Source of the DNA: a virus
DNA: 31,958 nt
Virus record (IMG/VR): IMGVR_UViG_3300013127_000017
Span: 1-31,958 of that record
Strand: one strand, 5' to 3'
This document shows, piece by piece, positions 15,880 to 23,292 of this stretch (positions are counted from its first letter, which is position 1; every line of letters starts with the position of its first letter). The notes below the pieces were generated by a model. That model was not told where the DNA came from. It was given only the letters and a program-made list of their open reading frames with translations, and did not search any database. A program made the position numbers and the translations under genes.

Positions 15880-18528
15880 ATGCGCATCGTTCGCTGGCAC
15901 CCGCAAGAGCGCGTAGACAAGCCCGACCTCGACGCGATGAGCTACCTCAAGCTCGGCGAGTTCCGCCGCACGCTGCGCGCGCTCGTTCAGGGCGAGGATC
16001 AGTTCGTCATCACGGGCTTCGCGGTCGAGCCGAGTGCGGTGCCCGACACGTTCATCCGTGTGCGCTTGCAGCCGCCAGGCACGGAGCGCGCGAGCGCGCT
16101 CGGCAGCGAACTCACGAGCGCGGGTCTCGACAAGGGGCAGTTGATCGGCGACCGCGACTCGTCGTTCTTCCACGAGGGCGCGGCGCAGCAGACCTACGAC
16201 TTCGCGATCCAGCCGATCGGTAGCTACACGGTCGAGATGCGCTTCGTGTACGCGGATGCCGTGAACGACAACCGCGCGTTCTGGAACGCCGGAGGCGCGA
16301 TCGAGTTCATCTCGAACGTGCAGACGCGCACGACGCCGACGTGGGTCTTGCAGGTCGTCGCAGGTGCCCCGAGCGGAGGCGTGTGGATCCCGCTCGCGAC
16401 GGTCGCGTGGAACGGCGCGATCGTGAACGCGGGCGACATCACCGACCTGCGCGCGTTCACGTGGGAAGGCACCGCGCCGTTCCAGCAAGCCACGCAGACG
16501 GGCTCGGGTGGTGTCGAGGACTTCCCACGCGCCACGACGCGCGGCGCGCAGGCGACGGGCCTGCATCGGCTGCGGAAGTTCGCGCGCGGCGTGCTGCGCC
16601 AGATCCAAGACATCAAGGGGCAGGACGACGCGGGTCAGTTCAACTGGTTCTCGCGCATCTTCTCGCCGTTCGATCCTGCGGATGCGCTCGGCGCGCAGAC
16701 GAAGACGATGCGCACGATCGACACCGTGACGTACACGGTGGGCGACGGCGTGAGCACGTTCGGTGACTTCAACGGAGCGACGGGTCTCGACGCGTGCCTC
16801 GCGCACATCGACTCGTTCACTGCGTTGCAGATGCCCGAGCGTGTCGAGATCGTGCTGCATGGTGGCGTGACGCAGGTGCTCTCGGGCTCGAAGATCCTCT
16901 CGGGCGGCGGAGGCAACCCGCTCACGATCGTCATCCGTGCGGGCGAGACGCTCGCCCAAGCGAACGTGGGCACGCTCGGCCGTCCGCGCATCGACATCGA
17001 CGGGGCCACAGTCCCCGTCTCGTCGTTCGCGCTCGCGGTCTCCGGCAGCGGCCTGGGCTCGCTCGTGTTGCAAGACCTCGACGTGTCGTGGTCGGGCACG
17101 ACGGCGAGCGGACGCGGCATGTTCGCGACGACGGGCGGCTTCATCGCGGAGCGCTGCACGCTCTCGATGGGCTCGCCCGCAGTGGACGCGGGCTTCGTGA
17201 TCTCGTCGCGGAACGCGCGCATCTCCGCGGTGCGTCGCTGCACGATCGTCGGTCGCGTGCAGATGTACAACGACGACGCGAGCACGCTGGTGCCCGTCGA
17301 GGAGCACGGTGGCGTGATCGAGCAGTCGATCCTCACCGCTGCGCAGATCGTGCTGCGCGCCGACGCGCCCGGTGTGCCTGGTATCGACGCGGTGAACGGC
17401 TTCGCGATCCGCGACTGCTCGATCACGGGGCGCACGACCGCGATCTACACGGGCTCGATCGCGCTCATCGACGCGCGGTGCGCGCGCAAGCTCCACGTCG
17501 AGCGCAACACGATCACGTACGGCATCAACGAGAACGCGATCGACATCCGAACGTACAACGGAGTCTCGCCGTTCGACGTGCACGTGCGCGGCAACCGCTT
17601 CGTCGGCGGATTGACGAACGGCGTAGCGCACGTGTCCGGTGCAGGCGGCTCCGGTGCTGCGGGCACGGGATGGGCGTTCTCGGCGAGCGATGCGCGCAAC
17701 GTCCACGTCGAGGGCAACCGCTACGCGATCTCCGACTCGGTGGACGCGGGCGGCGTGCGCTTCTTCGACGTGGAGCAGTACTCGATCGATGACGAGTCGC
17801 ACATCTTCTGCGGGCACGGTGCGGCAGCCGCGGCGCAGTACGAGGGCATCCTGCTCTCGGGCACCGTGCAGGGGACCATCTTCGGCTCGATCGATCGCGT
17901 GCAGTTCTCCGAGTGGCTCGGCGGCATGACGCGCGTGCGCTGCATCAACCTCGACTTCTGCTCGCGCCTCTCGATCGAGGGGAGCACGCTCCTCGGGCAA
18001 GAGTCGGGCTTCGGCCCCGCGCTCGTGCCTGCGGCGGGCTTCGGCGCGATGCGTGTCGATCAGATTCAGGATGTCCGCGTGAGCACGAGCCTGTTCGAGA
18101 AGTGGGCGAACGCGACCGCGAACTCGCGCACGATCTTCATCACCGACACGTTGCAGACGTTCAAGGTCATGGGGTGCAGCTTCCTCGACTGCGGCGGCTT
18201 CTCGATCGTGCGCACCGCGGGCACGCCGATCGCGGTGATGATCGACGACTGCGCGCACTACACGAGCGACGGCGCGAACGAAGACTTCGCAGACCTGCGA
18301 GGCTGCATCGCGCCTCGCGTGACGAACTGCAAGGGCATCGTCGTCGCGGGCGGTCCGAACACGTTCGTCTCGTTCAACAACGCGAACTTCCTCTTCATGG
18401 GGAACCAAGCACCGAACGGCGACATCGACATGAACGGTGCTGCGGTCGCGGGTCGCGGCTTCCAGCCCGACGACACCGCGCAGGGCTGGGATCAGGATCT
18501 CAACCTCGTGAACGCGTACGTGCCCTGA
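15880..18528 (+). CDS. Tailspike with right-handed beta-helix
   Basis: Receptor-binding tailspike or fibre, 882 aa. Residues 1-290 are a mixed alpha/beta N-terminal part with a helical segment (GLHRLRKFARGVLRQIQDIK) that probably mounts the protein on the baseplate. From about 290 to 850 the sequence has repeated short beta rungs with Asn/Asp turns, such as VHVRGNRFVGG and VHVEGNRYAIS, characteristic of pectate-lyase-like parallel beta-helices, which often cleave capsule or O-antigen. I cannot pick catalytic residues. Ribosome site AGGAG lies upstream of the ATG. It is the last gene of the tail module, the usual place for host-range proteins. Confidence 0.75.
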   Translation: MRIVRWHPQERVDKPDLDAMSYLKLGEFRRTLRALVQGEDQFVITGFAVEPSAVPDTFIRVRLQPPGTERASALGSELTSAGLDKGQLIGDRDSSFFHEGAAQQTYDFAIQPIGSYTVEMRFVYADAVNDNRAFWNAGGAIEFISNVQTRTTPTWVLQVVAGAPSGGVWIPLATVAWNGAIVNAGDITDLRAFTWEGTAPFQQATQTGSGGVEDFPRATTRGAQATGLHRLRKFARGVLRQIQDIKGQDDAGQFNWFSRIFSPFDPADALGAQTKTMRTIDTVTYTVGDGVSTFGDFNGATGLDACLAHIDSFTALQMPERVEIVLHGGVTQVLSGSKILSGGGGNPLTIVIRAGETLAQANVGTLGRPRIDIDGATVPVSSFALAVSGSGLGSLVLQDLDVSWSGTTASGRGMFATTGGFIAERCTLSMGSPAVDAGFVISSRNARISAVRRCTIVGRVQMYNDDASTLVPVEEHGGVIEQSILTAAQIVLRADAPGVPGIDAVNGFAIRDCSITGRTTAIYTGSIALIDARCARKLHVERNTITYGINENAIDIRTYNGVSPFDVHVRGNRFVGGLTNGVAHVSGAGGSGAAGTGWAFSASDARNVHVEGNRYAISDSVDAGGVRFFDVEQYSIDDESHIFCGHGAAAAAQYEGILLSGTVQGTIFGSIDRVQFSEWLGGMTRVRCINLDFCSRLSIEGSTLLGQESGFGPALVPAAGFGAMRVDQIQDVRVSTSLFEKWANATANSRTIFITDTLQTFKVMGCSFLDCGGFSIVRTAGTPIAVMIDDCAHYTSDGANEDFADLRGCIAPRVTNCKGIVVAGGPNTFVSFNNANFLFMGNQAPNGDIDMNGAAVAGRGFQPDDTAQGWDQDLNLVNAYVP

Positions 18529-18573
18529 TCACCCGCGATCGGCTACGCTTCAAGAGCGGGAGCCGAGGTGATC

Positions 18574-18984
18574 ATGGATATGGTGAACTGGCAGGCGTTG
18601 ATCTCGAACCCCACGATCGTGATCATCGCGTTCGTGATCGGCACGGGCGGCGAGGTCGCGAAGCGTGCGGTGAACGCGAAGGCCGGAGACGCGGGCTGGA
18701 AGGGCGTGTACTACGTCACGATGCCCGCGCATCCGATCCTCGTCGGCGCGCTCATCGGACTGATTCCGTGGCTCCCGATCCCCGAGGCTCTCACGAAGGA
18801 GGGCTACGAGTTCGCGGGTCGCCTCGGCACGGGTGTGCTCTCCGGCGTGCTCTGCAAGATCGGCTACGACGTGCTCGTCTCGACGGCGAAGCGGCTGCTC
18901 GGGCAAGGAGCCGCGCGCGTGGCAGCGGTCGCTGCGTCCACGCCTCCGGCCTCTTCGACGAAGGACGAGGAAGAGAAGGCGTAA
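18574..18984 (+). CDS. Holin-like membrane protein
   Basis: 136 aa from ATG 18574, which has GAGG five bases upstream; a GTG at 18568 is a less likely start. Hydrophobic segments at about residues 13-27 and 47-65, and a weaker one at about 80-98, fit two to three membrane helices. The C-terminus is charged (TKDEEEKA). Size, topology and position after the tailspike and before spanin-like genes suggest a holin that permeabilises the inner membrane at the end of infection. No family motif confirms this. A TACGCT hexamer at 18544-18549 could be the -10 of a promoter for this cassette. Confidence 0.5.
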   Translation: MDMVNWQALISNPTIVIIAFVIGTGGEVAKRAVNAKAGDAGWKGVYYVTMPAHPILVGALIGLIPWLPIPEALTKEGYEFAGRLGTGVLSGVLCKIGYDVLVSTAKRLLGQGAARVAAVAASTPPASSTKDEEEKA

Positions 18985-18987
18985 GCG

Positions 18988-19116
18988 ATGAAGAAGACGA
19001 AGAACGGATCGGTGATCCAGCCGTCCGATGGTCCCGTGAAGCCGTGCCCCTGCTGCGGTCATTGGATCCGAATCACGATGCTCGCGTGCGGGGAGTCGAA
19101 GGAGAAGAAGCGATGA
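18988..19116 (+). CDS. Tiny zinc-ribbon-like protein
   Basis: 42 aa, ATG 3 bases after the holin-like gene stop, ending in an ATGA overlap with the next gene, so translation is probably coupled. It contains C20-P-C22-C23-G-H25 and C34-G, a possible zinc knuckle, flanked by Lys-rich ends. The coupling on both sides and the Cys pattern are my reasons for calling it a real gene. Function unknown. Confidence 0.55.
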   Translation: MKKTKNGSVIQPSDGPVKPCPCCGHWIRITMLACGESKEKKR

Positions 19117-19784
19117 ACCGTGACACACGTACGTGGGACGCTCTCGTTGCTCTCGCTCACAAGAGAGGTGTCGAGGTGCGCGAGAAGGAGAAGGCGTGGC
19201 AGATGCACGCGCTCTACTGGCTCGGGTTCATGTGGATCTGGAACCGCGAGTTCTTCCCGCGCTACGCGACGGCGGCGATCCACATCTACGTCCCCGCTGC
19301 GTGGTGGCGCACCGAGGACGGATGGAAAACGCTCGCGCACGAGATCGTGCACATCGATCGGAACAAGGCGCGGCCCGTGTGGACGTTCCTGCGCTACGGC
19401 TCTCCGCAGTTGCTCGCGTTGCTCGGGCTGCTCGGCTTCCTCGGGCTCGCGTGGTGGCCGTTCTACTTCCTCTTCGCGCTCGTGCCGTTCTTCATCGCAC
19501 CGATCATCCCTTCCACGGGGCGCATCGACGAAGAGCTTCACGCGTACGCAATGAGCGTCGCGTGCGACAACCTCGTGTTCCGCGAGCACGGCATCGTCGT
19601 GCGCGAGAGCACTGCGATCGGGCGCGTCGATTCGCTGCTCACTGCCGGGTACTTCTGGCCCGCGGGCCCGTGGAAGAAGCGCATCCGTGACGGGCTGATC
19701 GCGGACCTCGATCAACGCGCTGCGCTCGTGAGCGTGACGACAAGCGATATCTACCGAACCATCGTGCAGGTCCGCGAGCAGTGA
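19113..19784 (+). CDS. Membrane protein with HExxH metallopeptidase motif
   Basis: 223 aa. H76-E77-I-V-H80 is a textbook zinc-peptidase motif. Two hydrophobic segments follow (about 94-131), then R137-I-D-E140-E141-L-H-A-Y, where a Glu could be the third zinc ligand, as in gluzincins. Phages often carry small HExxH proteins of unknown role. Here the gene lies in the lysis cassette, between a holin-like and a spanin-like gene and overlapping both neighbours by 4 bases. It could act on an envelope protein or peptidoglycan peptide, or on a host protein at the membrane. The substrate is unknown, and so is the side of the membrane the active site faces. Confidence 0.65.
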   Translation: MNRDTRTWDALVALAHKRGVEVREKEKAWQMHALYWLGFMWIWNREFFPRYATAAIHIYVPAAWWRTEDGWKTLAHEIVHIDRNKARPVWTFLRYGSPQLLALLGLLGFLGLAWWPFYFLFALVPFFIAPIIPSTGRIDEELHAYAMSVACDNLVFREHGIVVRESTAIGRVDSLLTAGYFWPAGPWKKRIRDGLIADLDQRAALVSVTTSDIYRTIVQVREQ

Positions 19785-20143
19785 GCGACGACGAGAAGCG
19801 GATGCAGGTGCCCGTGTCGTGGTTCATCGCCGCGGTCTCGCTCGGGCTGCTCGTCGTCGTGCTCGCGTACTTCATCGGCAAGGGCTGCTCACCTTCTCCA
19901 CAACCTGTGGACGACTTGGGGATAGACGCGGGGCCAGGCGAAGCGGAGATCGCTGCGCGACTCGACGGCGCTACCCAGCATGCCGCAGAGGAACTCGCTC
20001 GCATCGAACGCGAGCACGCGGATGAGCTTGCAGCGTTCGATGAGTCGCAGCGCGAAAAGTACGAAACGCTCCGCGAAGAGGGCCCCGAAGCGGTGTCCGA
20101 CTTCCTCGCGGCGTTCAATCGTCGCTTCCGCGACGGCGGCTGA
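19781..20143 (+). CDS. Spanin-like inner-membrane coiled-coil protein
   Basis: 120 aa, GTG start overlapping the previous stop (GTGA). A short charged N-terminus precedes one membrane helix (residues 14-33, WFIAAVSLGLLVVVLAYFIG). A Pro-rich linker and a Glu/Arg-rich coiled coil (about 55-115) follow. That is the layout of an i-spanin (Rz), which links inner and outer membranes during lysis of Gram-negative cells. A Cys at 36 follows the helix but does not match a lipobox. Assigned by topology and neighbours only. Confidence 0.5.
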   Translation: MSDDEKRMQVPVSWFIAAVSLGLLVVVLAYFIGKGCSPSPQPVDDLGIDAGPGEAEIAARLDGATQHAAEELARIEREHADELAAFDESQREKYETLREEGPEAVSDFLAAFNRRFRDGG

Positions 20144-20170
20144 ACACATCCGTTCGACCGCGCAGACCCC

Positions 20171-20190
20171 GAGCCTCTAGGAGCCTCTAT
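20171..20190 (+). repeat. Tandem 10-bp duplication forming a ribosome site
   Basis: GAGCCTCTAG and GAGCCTCTAT stand back to back. The junction CTAGGAGCC supplies the AGGAG ribosome site of the ATG at 20191. Confidence 0.85.
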
Positions 20191-20661
20191 ATGCCCCGCG
20201 CCCTGCTCGCCGCTACCCTGACGTGCCTGGTGCTGCTCGGGGGCCTTCCTGGGGCTGCCTGGGCCCAGGACGGGGCCCCTGGCCTGACCCTCCCCGAGCC
20301 CCGGCTGCTCCGAGAGGGCGATCGGGCCCCCTTCACGGGGCAACTGATCCTGCAATCGGACCTGCTTCGCTGGGTAGCGAGGATCGAAGAGCTTGAGCAC
20401 CGGCTCGACCTGGATGTGCGAACGGAGCGCGAACGCTGCGACGTGCGGCTCGAACTCGAACGCGCGCACACGACGGCAGCGAGCGAGACGCTCGCGCTCC
20501 ACGACGCGCTCTACGCGGCACGGATCGCGGAACTCGCGGCATCGCTCAACGAAGCTCGCCGGAACGCGGAGCGACAGTGGTACGAGAGCCCGGCGCTCTG
20601 GTTCGCTGTCGGCGCAGTCGTGACTGCCGGAGCGACGATCGGACTCGCTGCGGCTCTCTGA
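20191..20661 (+). CDS. Secreted coiled-coil protein with C-terminal membrane anchor
   Basis: 156 aa. Residues 1-25 form a clear Sec signal peptide ending in AAWA before Q26. A periplasmic coiled coil follows (about 55-125, rich in Glu, Arg and Leu), and residues 135-156 are a C-terminal membrane helix. Similar proteins lie at the end of lysis cassettes, so a spanin-related or other envelope role is likely. The first 50 codons use GCC, CTG, GGG and CCC heavily, unlike neighbours, which prefer GCG and CTC. A tandem duplication provides its ribosome site. Confidence 0.55.
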   Translation: MPRALLAATLTCLVLLGGLPGAAWAQDGAPGLTLPEPRLLREGDRAPFTGQLILQSDLLRWVARIEELEHRLDLDVRTERERCDVRLELERAHTTAASETLALHDALYAARIAELAASLNEARRNAERQWYESPALWFAVGAVVTAGATIGLAAAL

Positions 20662-20710
20662 TCTGCACACCGGCAACTCTCGCGCGCGCGCTGCTATCTG
20701 CGAACCCTTC

Positions 20711-20758
20711 GATCTCAGGGGATCCGAGTCTCCGAAGGAGACGAGGAGATCCCTGATC
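20711..20758 (+). terminator. Bulged hairpin after the lysis cassette, possible terminator
   Basis: GTCTCC (20728-20733) and GGAGAC (20737-20742) pair around GAA. An outer arm GATC-TC-AGGG-G-ATC (20711-20724) pairs with GATCCCTGATC (20748-20758) through small bulges. There is no T-run. It marks the end of the late operon and may terminate or stabilise its transcript. Confidence 0.5.
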
Positions 20759-20785
20759 TTGATCTACTACTGGTCGCTCAACCGT

Positions 20786-20894
20786 GAGTGCACCAGGGAC
20801 TCAAAAATGAGTGAACCAGGGACTCGTTTCTGGAATGGCGGTTGACCTGCGCCAAAAATGGCGGTCTGGTTCACTCAAAAATGAGTGCGCACTC
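20786..20894. promoter_or_regulatory. Array of GAGTG/CACTC half-sites, operator or origin candidate
   Basis: GAGTGCACCAGGGACTC (20786-20802) and GAGTGAACCAGGGACTC (20809-20825) differ at one base and start 23 bp apart. ACTCAAAAATGAGT occurs exactly at 20799-20812 and 20873-20886, 74 bp apart; the second copy extends to CACTCAAAAATGAGTG. A related palindrome CGCCAAAAATGGCG lies at 20850-20863. AATGGCGGT repeats at 20834 and 20857, again 23 bp apart. GAGTGCGCACTC (20883-20894) is a perfect palindrome. The array lies directly before the winged-helix gene. Autoregulation or a replication origin are both plausible. Confidence 0.75.
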
Positions 20895-20903
20895 TCTAGC
20901 GCT

Positions 20904-20932
20904 CTTGACACTGCGTGCCGACAGGCGTACCC
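20904..20932 (+). promoter_or_regulatory. Possible sigma70-type promoter of the replication module
   Basis: TTGACA at 20905-20910, then a 17-bp spacer, then TACCCC, a poor -10. It lies just beyond the half-site array and about 20 bp before the winged-helix gene's ATG. Another TTGACC is at 20842-20847, inside the array. The -35 is convincing and the -10 is not. Confidence 0.35.
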
Positions 20933-20951
20933 CGGCCGGTCGGAGGTTCGC

Positions 20952-21548
20952 ATGATCGACGACAGCGGGGACGAGGAGACGATTCAACACGCGGCGACAG
21001 CCGCAGGCTTCGGGCACTTCGTGCCGCACTACGTCGCCGAGATTCAGATGGGCTTGCCGCCCGTCGTCGGTGTCGAGTCGTACGCGCTCTACGACTACAT
21101 CCGAGCCTTCACGTACTTCGGCACGCCGAAGCGACCGGGCACGCTGCTCGGCAAGCTCGCGACGATGCGCGACCGCGACGGCAAGCTCGGCGCGTGGCTC
21201 TCGTACGCGCGCCTCTCCGAAGCGTTCGAGTGGAGCGTCAGCACGGTGAACCGTCACCTCGTGCCGCTGCGCGAACTCGGATGGCTCGAACCGATCGAGA
21301 TCGATCGCTCGCTGCGCGCGTGGGCGTACGTCGTCGGCGAGTACACGCGGAACACGAAGGGCGACTACTCGCCGCAGTTCTATCGAGAGGCGACGACCGA
21401 AGCGCTCTTCAAGGCGATGAAGAAGCACGCCTTCGAGGTGCGCGAGCACGCGAGCATCTTTGCGCTCACGCCGGGCGAGCGGATCGAGTTCACGAAGCAG
21501 TGGGTCGCGGCGCGTCGCGTGAAGGCGCGCGCGAAGGCCGCGGCGTAG
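20952..21548 (+). CDS. Winged-helix DNA-binding protein
   Basis: 198 aa from ATG 20952, which has GGAGG at 20942-20946. An in-frame ATG at 20811 exists, but the stretch from it is filled by the repeat array, so I reject it. Residues about 82-116 read as a winged helix-turn-helix: ARLSEAFEWSVSTVNRHL, then a recognition-wing segment LRELGWLEPIE. The C-terminus is Lys/Arg/Ala-rich. Proteins of this kind act as phage regulators or replication initiators. Its place as first gene of the replication module behind an operator-like array supports either role; binding to that array is an inference. Confidence 0.65.
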   Translation: MIDDSGDEETIQHAATAAGFGHFVPHYVAEIQMGLPPVVGVESYALYDYIRAFTYFGTPKRPGTLLGKLATMRDRDGKLGAWLSYARLSEAFEWSVSTVNRHLVPLRELGWLEPIEIDRSLRAWAYVVGEYTRNTKGDYSPQFYREATTEALFKAMKKHAFEVREHASIFALTPGERIEFTKQWVAARRVKARAKAAA

Positions 21549-21658
21549 GTAGCGCGGCCCCGACCGGGAGGTTCACGCTGGACGACGAAGAACAGCGTGC
21601 ATGGGTTCGATCGGGACCGCGGGGCCGAGCGTAGCGCGTCGTCGTGTAGAAGGCAGGC
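21549..21658 (+). other. Structured intergenic region with nested inverted repeats
   Basis: CGGCCCCG (21555-21562) pairs with CGGGGCCG (21620-21627), and inside it CACGCTG (21574-21580) pairs with CAGCGTG (21593-21599). GTAGCGCG occurs on both flanks. The region may be a structured leader of the next gene or a terminator; there is no T-run. Confidence 0.45.
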
Positions 21659-21883
21659 ATGAGCAAGCTGAACGGCACGCCCCTGAGCGCGGAGACGCGC
21701 GAACTACTCGCGAGCGCGGATGCGTCTCTCGCGCTCGCGATGAGCAAGCTCGACGTGAGCTTCACGAAGTGCGCGTCGTGCGACAAGAACCACTACGCCG
21801 ACTTCCACCAGAAGCAGACGTGGGACGCGCTCGACGGCATGAGGCAGAAGCTCGCGCGGCTCATCCGGTCGGGGCAGGTGTGA
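21659..21883 (+). CDS. Small Cys/His protein, possible zinc finger
   Basis: 74 aa. C38-A-S-C41-D-K-N-H45-x4-H50 could bind zinc; the rest is helical. It ends in a GTGA overlap with the SF2 helicase gene, so it is probably co-translated and may assist it. The start has no obvious ribosome site; instead TCGTGTAGAAG ends exactly six bases before the ATG, the same spacing as before the DnaB-like gene. Function unknown. Confidence 0.55.
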   Translation: MSKLNGTPLSAETRELLASADASLALAMSKLDVSFTKCASCDKNHYADFHQKQTWDALDGMRQKLARLIRSGQV

Positions 21884-23271
21884 TCGTAGAGCGCGGCAAC
21901 TCGTTCACGGTGCTGCGGCAAGCGCCCCCGCCGTTCGTCTGGTCGATGCGACGACACCTCGCGGTGCCGCTCGACCCGACGACGGACGCGAGTGAGCGCG
22001 CGAAGCAAGAGGTGCGCTTCGGCACCGTGTTCGTGCACGAGGGCATGCCGTGGGGATCGCTCGTGCGCTCCGACGGTGCGGTGCCCGCTGGGCTCACGCA
22101 ACACGTGCTCGCGCTCGCCGAGCACTACGGGATCCACGCCGAGTATCGGGATGCGCGCGTGCGCCCCGACGACAAGTACCCGCTGCACATGATCCGCGCG
22201 CAGTGGCGTCCGTATCAGGACGAGGTGCAGCGCAAGATCATCCTCTACGGCACGGGCGTGATCGACGCGCCCCCGCGCTCAGGCAAGACGCTCATGGCAG
22301 GGCGCGCGATCGACGCGCTCGCGCAGCCGACCGTCTACATCGCGCCGAGCGTGCAGATCGTGCGGCAGACGTACGAGGTGTTCTGCTCGCACTTCGGCGA
22401 GGACTTCGTTGCGCGCCTCGACGGCGACGCGCTCCCCTCGCAGCGCGATGCGACGAAGATGATCGTCGTCGCGACGACACCGAGCGCGCTCAAGCAACCG
22501 GCCGACTGGTGGGCGACACGCACGATGCTCATCCTCGACGAGTTCCACCACGCCGCTGCGGAGAGCTACCACCGCATCAACGAACTCGCCGTGAACGCGT
22601 ACTACCGACTCTGCTTCACAGGCACGCACTTCCGCAGCGGCGACGACGCGCTCGCGATGCAAGCCGTCTGCGCGCAGGTGCTTCACCAGATCCCGATCAA
22701 CTACCTCGTGACGAACGGCTACCTCGCTGCGCCGCGCATCGTGCACCTGCCCTCGCGCTCACCGAACCTGGGACCGATCTCGTGGGACGAGGCGTACCAG
22801 CAGGGCATCGTCGAGTGCGACGAGCGCAACGAGGTGATCGCGAAGGTCGCGACGGCGCTCGCGAACAACGGCATCCCGACGATCGTGCTCACGAAGCGAC
22901 GCCAGCACGCCGACTTGCTCGGCGATCGGATCCCCGAGAGCGTCGTCGTGAAGGGCGGAGAAGGCGCGCTCACGTCGCACGCCGTGCGCGCCTTTGTGGA
23001 TGGCCGCGGCTACGTGCTAGTCGGAACGACCGTGCTCGGTGAAGGTGTAGACGTGCCACGCGCTGCCGCCCTGATCTACGCAGGCGCGGGCGACGCGAGC
23101 GTGCAGATGATGCAATCGTACTTCCGGCCGCTCACGGCGCGCGAGGGCAAGAGCGTCGGGCTGATCTACGACTTCGAGGATCGGCATCACGGCACGCTGC
23201 GCAGGCACTCGCTCGCTCGCAAGAACTTCATCGAGAACTACGTCGGCACGCAGGTCATCACTGCGCGCTGA
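21880..23271 (+). CDS. SF2 DNA helicase (UvsW/RadD-like)
   Basis: 463 aa from the GTG that overlaps the preceding stop. Superfamily 2 motifs are in order: motif I A130-P-P-R-S-G-K-T137, motif II D220-E-F-H-H224, motif III FTGT soon after, motif V GTTVLGEGVD, and motif VI QSYFRPL, with R416 as candidate arginine finger. An N-terminal domain of about 105 residues precedes the core, as in T4 UvsW. Such enzymes remodel branched DNA in phage replication and recombination. It sits in the replication module, upstream of the DnaB-like helicase and primase. Confidence 0.85.
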   Translation: MIVERGNSFTVLRQAPPPFVWSMRRHLAVPLDPTTDASERAKQEVRFGTVFVHEGMPWGSLVRSDGAVPAGLTQHVLALAEHYGIHAEYRDARVRPDDKYPLHMIRAQWRPYQDEVQRKIILYGTGVIDAPPRSGKTLMAGRAIDALAQPTVYIAPSVQIVRQTYEVFCSHFGEDFVARLDGDALPSQRDATKMIVVATTPSALKQPADWWATRTMLILDEFHHAAAESYHRINELAVNAYYRLCFTGTHFRSGDDALAMQAVCAQVLHQIPINYLVTNGYLAAPRIVHLPSRSPNLGPISWDEAYQQGIVECDERNEVIAKVATALANNGIPTIVLTKRRQHADLLGDRIPESVVVKGGEGALTSHAVRAFVDGRGYVLVGTTVLGEGVDVPRAAALIYAGAGDASVQMMQSYFRPLTAREGKSVGLIYDFEDRHHGTLRRHSLARKNFIENYVGTQVITAR

Positions 23272-23292
23272 CGCGCGCACGGAGCACACGTC

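Noticed and set aside
14758-18408. Very long open frame on the minus strand opposite the tailspike region
   Set aside because: It is a by-product of GC-rich codon bias: composition is almost only Arg, Ala, Val, His and Asp, it crosses several well-supported + strand genes, and no motif is visible. The same holds for minus-strand frames at 616-2211, 4262-6142, 7039-9867 and 11949-14432.
20811-20951. Longer start for the winged-helix gene at ATG 20811
   Set aside because: The extra 47 codons are made of the repeat array, and the ATG at 20952 has a proper GGAGG site.
21601-21879. Longer start for the SF2 helicase at 21601
   Set aside because: It would overlap the complete 21659-21883 gene in another frame; the GTG at 21880 is coupled to that gene's stop and begins the recognisable protein.
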